This document shows positions 1 through 5,003 of a stretch of DNA of 7,425 nt, one piece after another. The stretch's first letter is position 1. Every line of letters begins with the position of its first letter. The notes beneath the pieces were generated by a model. The model was not told where the DNA came from. It ran no database searches and saw only the letters and a list, made by a program, of their open reading frames with translations. This DNA is from an uncultured Phycisphaerales bacterium. GTDB lineage: Bacteria > Planctomycetota > Phycisphaerae > Phycisphaerales > UBA1924. The DNA lies in contig CALFMQ010000038.1 in assembly GCA_937879825.1 (NCBI GenBank), forward strand, positions 1 through 7,425. The letters are read 5' to 3'. The position numbers and the translations under genes were made by a program.

Positions 1-600
1 CTGTGGCTCGACCCCCCGGGCCTGCGCCAGCGCAATGATCGACGATGTCTCGCCGCCGACAAGAGTCTGCACGGTTGATTCGGCGCTTCCACTCAATGAA
101 ATAGTCAGACGCACGGGCGAAAACTCGGGTGCCAGTCGCACCGCAAGACTCGCAGCGCCCGCCGGCACGCGCGCACTCAGGGCAACCCGATACCCGAACC
201 ACCGACCATCAACCAATGACTCCGTTTCGTCACTCCCCTCATCCGGGAAGGAGACCTCCGTCGATACCGCAACGCCGTCGATCAGCACCTCGGCGCGCTC
301 GCGGAAGTAGCCCACGAGAAACGCCCGTCTCGCCGATTTCCACTCCGCGTCCATCCCGGAGAACCGCTCGTACGAGCTGTCCGGCACCGAGTCCTGCGGC
401 CCGCGCCCCGCGTACACCGCGTCCGGATGGCAGGTCACGACAAGCGTAAACCCGCCATCCTTTTCCAGACGCAAGTCCGCGCCCGTGAACTCAAGATCGT
501 GCGCGCACGCATTCCGTGCCGAAAGCAGCGTGACAAGAACCGCAATGACCCCCATAAGCCGCCTCGCCCGAACTTCAGTACGTGTGATGATGCCGGTCAT
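1..600 (-). CDS. Exported protein, N-terminal part, HupE/UreJ-like (partial)
   Basis: The frame is open for 200 codons from the ATG at 600 down to base 1, so the C-terminus lies outside the window. Residues 1-33 form a signal peptide: a basic stretch (RTEVRARR), a hydrophobic core (MGVIAVLVTLLSA) and an ACA site, giving a mature protein beginning H34-D-L. The mature part is beta-rich with a C57-H58 pair, and near residues 182-187 it reads GGETSS. From memory, planctomycete proteins starting AHD/AHE, with a beta-rich domain followed by a 'GExS' linker, continue into a HupE/UreJ-type multi-pass membrane domain, a family linked to nickel or cobalt uptake. That membrane part would be off the edge and is not seen. 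An internal ATG at 555 has a better Shine-Dalgarno (GAGG) but would lose the basic n-region, so 600 is preferred. It is divergent from the Cys/His-rich gene at 697. Confidence 0.6.
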   Translation of the reverse strand, partial: MTGIITRTEVRARRLMGVIAVLVTLLSARNACAHDLEFTGADLRLEKDGGFTLVVTCHPDAVYAGRGPQDSVPDSSYERFSGMDAEWKSARRAFLVGYFRERAEVLIDGVAVSTEVSFPDEGSDETESLVDGRWFGYRVALSARVPAGAASLAVRLAPEFSPVRLTISLSGSAESTVQTLVGGETSSIIALAQARGVEPQ

Positions 601-623
601 AGCCCAGTCTCGGACGAAGTGTG

Positions 624-642
624 TGTTCCGATCGAGCGAACA
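624..642. promoter_or_regulatory. Inverted repeat TGTTC-N9-GAACA, possible operator
   Basis: The arms TGTTC (624-628) and GAACA (638-642) are perfect complements across a 9-base centre. The repeat lies in the 96-bp region between two divergent exported-protein genes and covers the expected transcription start of the minus-strand gene. A dimeric regulator site is plausible. The arms are only five bases long, so chance occurrence is possible. It does not match the AT-rich Zur or Fur consensus sequences I know. Confidence 0.3.
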
Positions 643-647
643 TTCTA
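642..647 (-). promoter_or_regulatory. Possible -10 element for the left-edge minus-strand gene
   Basis: Read on the minus strand this is TAGAAT, five of six bases of the sigma-70 -10 consensus, about 42 bases upstream of the ATG at 600. No convincing -35 hexamer lies 16-18 bases further upstream, so the assignment is tentative. The inverted repeat at 624-642 begins at its downstream edge. Confidence 0.3.
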
Positions 648-655
648 CGATCCTC

Positions 656-684
656 TTGCCTCGGTCCGGCCAATCGGGAATACT
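656..684 (+). promoter_or_regulatory. Candidate sigma-70 promoter for the Cys/His-rich gene
   Basis: TTGCCT (656-661) and AATACT (679-684) each match four of six consensus bases and are exactly 17 bases apart. Transcription would begin around 690-692, only about five to seven bases before the ATG at 697. That fits the absence of any Shine-Dalgarno sequence there. Confidence 0.4.
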
Positions 685-696
685 TGAACAACACCC

Positions 697-1095
697 ATGC
701 GCCGCCATCGGCACATCGCGCTTTTCATGCTGGCTATCGTCGCTATCGCGTCGACGGGTCTCCTGCGCGTTACTCACGATCTGACCGCCCATATCTGCTC
801 CTGCGTCTCAGGACTGGTAATCGCCGACCCCTGCCATGACGCCGATCATTCATGTGGCGAGCCCGACGCAGGAAAGCAGGAAGCACCCCACAACCATAAG
901 CATCCCGCCGACGAGAGCGACTGCGACATCTGCGCTGTCCTCCACGCCGTCCGTCATGCGACGCCGCTCGACGCCCCTCCCGCACTGATCGCATCCAATG
1001 TGATCGTCCAATCGGTGCGTGAACCGCTCCGCGTGGTCTATGCCGACGCGCGTGCGCTCCCGTGGTCCGCGCGCGGCCCGCCGATCACGCTCTGA
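697..1095 (+). CDS. Small exported Cys/His-rich protein, DUF2946-like
   Basis: A 132-residue protein. It starts with a basic n-region (MRRHRH) and a hydrophobic segment at about residues 7-23, so it is probably exported or membrane-anchored. It then has six cysteines (C34-S-C36, C46, C53, C76-D-I-C79) and eleven histidines, including an HNHKH cluster at 65-69. The C-terminus reads ARGPPITL. A CxxC-type motif in the first two thirds and a terminal RGPP-like tail are features I associate with DUF2946, short proteins often found near metal (copper) uptake genes; the match is by eye. The ligands suggest metal binding in the envelope, which is inference. It is divergent from the HupE/UreJ-like gene. 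No Shine-Dalgarno precedes the ATG, and the candidate promoter implies a very short leader. An alternative ATG at 727 would remove the charged n-region. Confidence 0.65.
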   Translation: MRRHRHIALFMLAIVAIASTGLLRVTHDLTAHICSCVSGLVIADPCHDADHSCGEPDAGKQEAPHNHKHPADESDCDICAVLHAVRHATPLDAPPALIASNVIVQSVREPLRVVYADARALPWSARGPPITL

Positions 1096-1123
1096 CGCGA
1101 TCCTCCAACCCAATCGCATCAGT

Positions 1124-1148
1124 CTCGTGCGCCTTCATGGCGCGCGAG
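1124..1148 (+). promoter_or_regulatory. Hairpin between the Cys/His-rich gene and the pseudopilin
   Basis: Bases 1124-1133 pair with 1139-1148 to give a 10-bp GC-rich stem with one G-U pair and a TTCAT loop. It begins 28 bases after the upstream stop codon and ends 40 bases before the pseudopilin ATG. No T-tract follows, so it is a poor intrinsic terminator; it could be a transcript-stabilising 3' end, a 5'-leader structure or an operator. Confidence 0.45.
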
Positions 1149-1188
1149 TGATCCCATGGACCAAATCTCAATCGAAAGGCGGTGACCA

Positions 1189-1959
1189 ATGTCACGCCGC
1201 GCATTCACGCTCATTGAGCTGCTGGTTGTCGTTGCGATTATTGCGATCCTGATCGGCGTCCTGCTCCCCGCAATCTCCGGTGCGCGGAAAGCCGGCCAGA
1301 CACTCGTCTGCATGTCCAACATGCGCCAACTCGTTCTCGCGCAGTTGGCATACTCCAGCGAACACAACGGACAACTCGTCAACTATGGACTCTCGCACGG
1401 CGGCGGTTCGGCAGGCGAGGTGGAACTCTCCTGGCTCAACGACCTCCGCGACTACTACGACTCCAATGTCGTCGTGCTCCGATCCCCCTCCGACACCTCG
1501 TCGCGTTGGGCGGAGAAACGATCGGCCGACCCGATCCCCGACGACGATGAGACGGGCGGCGTGCAATACCGTCTCACTTCCTACGGCCTCAACGAGCATG
1601 TCACGCCGCGACCGCCTTTCGACCCGATCGCCGGCAAGCAGTTCTTCAACGACAACCTCTTCCGACTCGAAGCGCCGACGCAGACGATTCAGTGGGTCAT
1701 CATGGCCTACGAGGGCGACTTCGCGGTCTCCGATCATGTCCATGTCATCAACTGGTACCTCGGGCCATTCGCGCCCGACGCGTCACCCGGAATCGCGTCC
1801 ACCATGGTTCAGATCAACGCCCATGGCGGGCCGCCCGCTTCAAACCAATCACGATCCAACTACGCCTACCTCGATGGCCACGCCGCCACCGAGTCGTTCG
1901 CGCAGGTTTACGAAGGCCCCGAACGCAATAACTTCGATCCGCAGCACATCGCGCCCTGA
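1189..1959 (+). CDS. Type II/IV pseudopilin-like protein with C-terminal H/DG element
   Basis: A 256-residue protein beginning MSRRAFTLIELLVVVAIIAI. This is a classic prepilin leader: cleavage is expected after A5, F6 would be N-methylated, and E10 is the conserved Glu5 of mature pilins. One hydrophobic helix spans about 7-29. The body carries the usual MSNMRQL helix continuation (about residues 42-48) and ends with NYAYLDGHA. This corresponds to the 'H-X9-DG' region of the short planctomycete pseudopilins, but here H212 and D229-G230 are 16 residues apart. AAAGGCGGTG at 1175-1184 supports the ATG at 1189. Such proteins are processed by a prepilin peptidase and sit in the inner membrane or in a secretion pseudopilus; their individual jobs in planctomycetes are largely unknown. 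The dockerin-tailed gene follows after 59 bp and may be co-transcribed. Confidence 0.9.
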   Translation: MSRRAFTLIELLVVVAIIAILIGVLLPAISGARKAGQTLVCMSNMRQLVLAQLAYSSEHNGQLVNYGLSHGGGSAGEVELSWLNDLRDYYDSNVVVLRSPSDTSSRWAEKRSADPIPDDDETGGVQYRLTSYGLNEHVTPRPPFDPIAGKQFFNDNLFRLEAPTQTIQWVIMAYEGDFAVSDHVHVINWYLGPFAPDASPGIASTMVQINAHGGPPASNQSRSNYAYLDGHAATESFAQVYEGPERNNFDPQHIAP

Positions 1960-1991
1960 GCGCGATCTTCGCGGAGTCGCACCATCAAACC

Positions 1992-2011
1992 CCGGCGAGA
2001 CGCCGGAGGAG
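1992..2011 (+). promoter_or_regulatory. Strong ribosome binding site overlapped by a hairpin
   Basis: GGAGGAG at 2005-2011 sits seven bases before the ATG at 2019 and fixes that start. Its first two bases are also the end of a perfect 6-bp hairpin, CCGGCG (1992-1997), AGA loop, CGCCGG (2001-2006). The stem could partly mask the site, but most of it stays free. Confidence 0.55.
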
Positions 2012-2018
2012 AACATTC

Positions 2019-2819
2019 ATGAATCGTATCTCAGCCCCTTTCGCGGCGATCTGCGCCGCCTCTCTCGCATATGGCGGCGTCGAGCCAACGCATTCCGACA
2101 TCGGTTGCGCGGTCGAAGGCGCCAAGATCGTGACGGGCACTTTCGTCGAGTCCGTCTTCACGCCGGGCGCACGCGTGTTCGAGTCAGAACTCGGCGAGGT
2201 GATCGCGCACTTCACCGACGATCCGGGCTTCAATGCGCCGTCCGGTTCAGGAATGCCACCCGGATCAACGCTCTCGTTCAACATCCTCGACGCGCTGCGC
2301 CGGTATGACGCGGCCGGCATGGACTTCGACGATATTCCCGACGAGACGCTGACAATCAGTCTCGCGGCCGCGTCACGCACCACGCCCTCGACTCCCGACA
2401 CGGTTGTGCCGGGCTTCGCGTTCGCAGCGGCGAGCGGATCGGGAAGCGTGCATCAGCACATCAACTTCTTCCTGAATCCGCCCCAGACGCCCGGAATCTA
2501 CCTGCTCAAAATGGAACTGGTGTCGTCCACACCGTCCATCATGCCGAGCGAGCCGTTCTACATCGTGTTCAACGACGGCAGGCCCGAGTCCGAGCACGAA
2601 GATGCCGTCGCCGTTGTCGTAGCGTCACTGGCCGCAAACTGCCCGGGCGATGTCAACAACTCAAGGGCAGTTGACGTTGATGATCTCAACGAAATTCTGG
2701 CCAACTGGCTCGTGAATGTTGGGGCGGGATCACCGCTCGATCTCGCCAACGCCGACGGCGTTGTTACGGTGGACGACCTGAATATCGTGCTATCCAACTG
2801 GCAGGCGTCCTGTCCGTAG
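2019..2819 (+). CDS. Secreted protein with C-terminal Cys-bracketed dockerin-like repeat pair
   Basis: A 266-residue protein with a signal peptide (about 1-19, ending LAYGG). The mature region opens with a THSDIG motif and continues through a conserved-looking beta-rich domain: RVFESELGE, HFTDDPGFN, LSFNILDALRRYD, VHQHINFFLN, GIYLLKMEL and SEPFYIVFND. I recall planctomycete PEP-CTERM or dockerin proteins with this succession of motifs but cannot name the family. The histidines (THSD and HQH) could bind metal, which is inference. Residues 208-266 are two EF-hand-like dockerin repeats: D211-V-N213 to D222-L, and N244-A-D246-G to D253-L, bracketed by C208-P and C265-P. Both repeats deviate from the canonical calcium loop (no Gly at position 6 in the first; Leu at position 1 in the second). 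Cys-bracketed dockerin tails are common in planctomycete secreted proteins and probably act in surface anchoring or sorting. Confidence 0.8.
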   Translation: MNRISAPFAAICAASLAYGGVEPTHSDIGCAVEGAKIVTGTFVESVFTPGARVFESELGEVIAHFTDDPGFNAPSGSGMPPGSTLSFNILDALRRYDAAGMDFDDIPDETLTISLAAASRTTPSTPDTVVPGFAFAAASGSGSVHQHINFFLNPPQTPGIYLLKMELVSSTPSIMPSEPFYIVFNDGRPESEHEDAVAVVVASLAANCPGDVNNSRAVDVDDLNEILANWLVNVGAGSPLDLANADGVVTVDDLNIVLSNWQASCP

Positions 2820-2851
2820 AGTCATTCAGCGCGGCTCGATCACCAAAAGAA

Positions 2852-2879
2852 AAGCCGAGGGACCCTCGTCCCTCGGCTT
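2852..2879. terminator. Bidirectional hairpin terminator between convergent genes
   Basis: Bases 2852-2862 and 2869-2879 form a perfect 11-bp stem around a 6-base loop. On the minus strand the hairpin is followed by a T-rich tract (stem end plus TTCTTTT), making a good intrinsic terminator for the DUF1579 gene. On the plus strand the following TTCATTCATT is weaker but could also serve the dockerin-tailed gene, whose stop lies 32 bases upstream. Confidence 0.85.
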
Positions 2880-2909
2880 CATTCATTCAGTGAACACCCG
2901 GCCCGCGGA

Positions 2910-3524
2910 TCAGTGCTTACGCTTGTAAGCACCCTCCATCGTCACAAACTCCGTGCCGTCCGGGGTCTTGTCGTACATGCGGAACAAAACCTCGTTGTCG
3001 TTGATGTGCGTCATGGTCGACTTCATCTTCTTCATCTTGCCCGTCATCGGGTCCGGGCCCTCGCTCCAGTAGGTCACCGTCTTGCCGTCAGGGCTCTCGG
3101 TGCCCTCGCCAATCATCAGGCCCGTCGTGTTGTTGTCCACCCAGCAGTACATCCACTTCTCTTTGAAGGTGTCGTACCCGACCAGGTTCAGCCCGTGGAA
3201 CGGCATCGGGCCGGCGCCCCAGTCCATCTCGCCGTCCATGTGCTCCATGATGTAACGCCCGTCCAGAATCGACTCCATCGTCGACACAGCCGTGCTCTCC
3301 ATCGCATCGGCGCCCGGATACATCCACATCTTCATGTCGACCTGCCAGGTCCCCGCCATCTTCTTCATGTGCTCGTGGTGCTCGTCCGGAGCGGTCATCT
3401 CCGCCCACTTCTCCATCATCTCTTCCATGCTCGGCTCGCCGTCCTGGCGCATCGCAACCGCCGTCACAGAAGTGCACACCACCGCCGTCAACGCGCACGC
3501 CGAAATCGTCTTTCCAAGTTTCAT
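2910..3524 (-). CDS. Exported DUF1579 family protein
   Basis: A 204-residue protein. Residues 1-24 are a signal peptide (MKLGK, hydrophobic core, SVTAVA cleavage region). The mature part has DUF1579 hallmarks in order: H52-M-K-K-M-A-G-T-W60, MWMYPGADAMES (66-77), ILDGRYIMEHMDGEM (86-100), MPFHGLNLVGYDTFKEKW (107-124), WVDNNTTGLMIGEG (128-141), DPMTGKMKKMKSTMT (158-172) and a C-terminal MEGAYKRK. This family folds as a lipocalin-like barrel; the bound ligand or reaction is not known. The protein is Met-rich, but many of those positions are typical for the family. The ATG at 3524 is chosen because it starts the signal peptide and is preceded by GGGGA; the frame stays open to an ATG at 3686, which would add a non-signal extension. 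It ends at the shared terminator. Confidence 0.88.
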   Translation of the reverse strand: MKLGKTISACALTAVVCTSVTAVAMRQDGEPSMEEMMEKWAEMTAPDEHHEHMKKMAGTWQVDMKMWMYPGADAMESTAVSTMESILDGRYIMEHMDGEMDWGAGPMPFHGLNLVGYDTFKEKWMYCWVDNNTTGLMIGEGTESPDGKTVTYWSEGPDPMTGKMKKMKSTMTHINDNEVLFRMYDKTPDGTEFVTMEGAYKRKH

Positions 3525-3614
3525 GTCGTATCCCCGATTCAAGTGTCCTAGGCCCGCGATCCCACCAACATGCCCCGGCGCACCGTGACGCGGGCCAACA
3601 CACAGCCGCCCGGA

Positions 3615-3653
3615 GGACAACGTTATTGTCCCGGACACAATCCGAAAATGCAA
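3615..3653 (-). promoter_or_regulatory. Candidate promoter with overlapping TTGTCC half-sites upstream of the DUF1579 gene
   Basis: On the minus strand TTGCAT (3653-3648) and GACAAT (3630-3625) are 17 bases apart, matching three and four of six sigma-70 consensus bases. On top of this lie GGACAA (3615-3620) and TTGTCC (3626-3631), a perfect inverted repeat with a 5-base centre, followed by a third half-site GGACA (3633-3637), which also forms a TGTCC-C-GGACA palindrome with the second. The arrangement suggests an operator for a dimeric regulator; the regulator is unknown. The 172-bp stretch 3525-3696 holds no gene. Confidence 0.35.
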
Positions 3654-3696
3654 GGGTCTTGTGAATTCCCGCCCCCCCGCCGCCAATCCCCGATTT

Positions 3697-4227
3697 CTAC
3701 CACGCCCCCGCGTATTGCGTCGTGAACCCGCCCGCGTCCCGCACCGTCATCTCGTGCCGGCGCTTCAAGATCTGCCGCATGTGCAGCCCGTCATGGGCGC
3801 ACCACGACGCCAGCAACATCCCCGCGTGCATCGGCCCGAACTTCGGGTGCACCCTGTGCACCATCCAGTCCACCTCCCCGAGCGTGTCGAGCCACGCCAT
3901 CGAGGCCCGGCGCGCATTCACAAACCGCTCGATCGACTCCCCCATCGCCCGCTCGTTGTACTTCCGCTCCCGCGCCCACCCCTCGGGATCAATCGGAGGC
4001 CACTCCCGCGCCGGGTCTTCGATCAGGAGCCGAATCCGCTTCGGGAAGTCATCAACCTCCTCGTCCGCCAGATGATTGATCACCTCGAGCACCGACCACC
4101 TCGATGCGTCCGGCCTCCACCGCGCCTCCGCATCCGTGAACGATCGCGCCACCGCCTCCAGCGCCACCGGAAACATCCGAAGACGCCGAGTCAACGCGCC
4201 GGGATCAAACCCATCGCCTGTCATCAT
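3697..4227 (-). CDS. DinB-like metal-dependent four-helix-bundle protein
   Basis: A 176-residue, mostly helical protein. Residues 41-62 read ASRWSVLEVINHLADEEVDDFP, the conserved first helix region of the DinB/YfiT superfamily with H52; the second signature, HAGMLLASWCAHDGLHMRQI (134-152), supplies H145 and H149 in an HxxxH arrangement. H52, H145 and H149 are the expected divalent-metal triad. Superfamily members include thiol-dependent S-transferases, maleylpyruvate isomerase-like enzymes and many proteins without known function, so substrate cannot be predicted. The start at 4227 (or the adjacent ATG at 4224) is preceded by GGGACGA and falls 14 bases after the upstream stop, implying co-transcription. 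The frame extends to an ATG at 4323 inside the upstream gene, but that extension lacks domain similarity and would overlap by 82 bases. Confidence 0.85.
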   Translation of the reverse strand: MMTGDGFDPGALTRRLRMFPVALEAVARSFTDAEARWRPDASRWSVLEVINHLADEEVDDFPKRIRLLIEDPAREWPPIDPEGWARERKYNERAMGESIERFVNARRASMAWLDTLGEVDWMVHRVHPKFGPMHAGMLLASWCAHDGLHMRQILKRRHEMTVRDAGGFTTQYAGAW

Positions 4228-4241
4228 TCGTCCCAGTCCGC

Positions 4242-4958
4242 TTACGAACTCCCCTCGCGCATCCGCTTGAACCCCGCCGGGTACGGATAGCTCGGGAACA
4301 CGCCCACATGACCCTTCGCCCAACTCGTGGGAGACGGGTACACATCGCCCCGGTACCCCGCCTCGTACATCGTGCGCAACACCTTCTCGAACGACGGCTC
4401 GCCGCCGCCCGCACCCACAAGGCGGTTCGATCGCGCACCAAGGAACGACACCGTCGCCACCGGCCGACGATCGCGCCGACCCTGCAGCATCTTCGCCACC
4501 GTCTGGAAACCGCGCGACAGATCATCAACCGTGAAGTGATCCCTCCCGCGCGGCCGCAACAGCGCCAAAATCAGCAACGAGTCCAGGTCGTACTTCAATA
4601 CGTACGGCTCGCGGTCGCTCGCAGCGTGAATCGCCACCGACTCCTGGAACATCTTCGCGTACGAAGTCACCGCCGGCTCCCGCCACTGGCTGGCCGGCAC
4701 CAGACTCACCAACTGCGCCACGATCCCGTGCGAGTTGTCCGCATCATTCACGCCGCACACCACCGTCCGGTACCGCCCGTCCAGCAGGTCCCGCAGCATG
4801 TCCTGACCCCAGAGCACACGAATCCGCTGGCCCGGCTCGATCCGCCCCCCCGCGCCCGGGAGCAGGGATACACGCTCCGCAGCGTCCGCCGCGCTCAATA
4901 GTTCCTCGCCGTGCTCCTCATACAGCCGGACCTCATCGGTCGTCGAAGGTGTGGTCAT
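4242..4958 (-). CDS. Conserved-looking protein of unknown function
   Basis: A 238-residue protein with no signal peptide or membrane segment, so probably cytoplasmic. I do not recognise a named domain. Visible blocks are GRYRTVVCGVNDADNSHGIVAQLVSLVP (61-88), VLKYDLDSLLILALLRP (120-136), FTVDDLSRGFQTVAKMLQGR (142-161), VATVSFLGARSNRLVGAGGG (167-186) and a Pro/Tyr-rich tail GDVYPSPTSWAKGHVGVFPSYPYP (204-227). Codon use and a good Shine-Dalgarno (GGGAG, seven bases before the ATG at 4958) support a real gene. It lies 45 bp downstream of the DUF6263-like gene and 14 bp upstream of the DinB-like gene, so it is likely the middle gene of an operon. The regular beta/alpha block pattern resembles a soluble enzyme or ligand-binding fold, but no catalytic motif is apparent. 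Confidence 0.75.
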   Translation of the reverse strand: MTTPSTTDEVRLYEEHGEELLSAADAAERVSLLPGAGGRIEPGQRIRVLWGQDMLRDLLDGRYRTVVCGVNDADNSHGIVAQLVSLVPASQWREPAVTSYAKMFQESVAIHAASDREPYVLKYDLDSLLILALLRPRGRDHFTVDDLSRGFQTVAKMLQGRRDRRPVATVSFLGARSNRLVGAGGGEPSFEKVLRTMYEAGYRGDVYPSPTSWAKGHVGVFPSYPYPAGFKRMREGSS

Positions 4959-5003
4959 CCTGATCTCCCATCGTCGATTGCGTCGGTTTCGTGCCGAGCG
5001 TGC

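Noticed and set aside
35..449. Overlapping plus-strand frames at the left end
   Set aside because: They are shadows of the 200-codon minus-strand gene, which has a signal peptide and continues off the edge.
1280..2308. Plus-strand Arg/Ser/Thr-rich frame spanning two genes
   Set aside because: It runs out of frame across the pseudopilin and the dockerin-tailed gene, both of which have convincing motifs and start sites.
2913..3551. Plus-strand His/Arg-rich frame of 212 codons
   Set aside because: It is the antisense shadow of the DUF1579 gene, whose family motifs and ribosome binding site are clear.
3525..3686. N-terminal extension of the DUF1579 protein to the ATG at 3686
   Set aside because: It would bury the signal peptide in the interior and run through the candidate promoter; the internal start has a good ribosome binding site.
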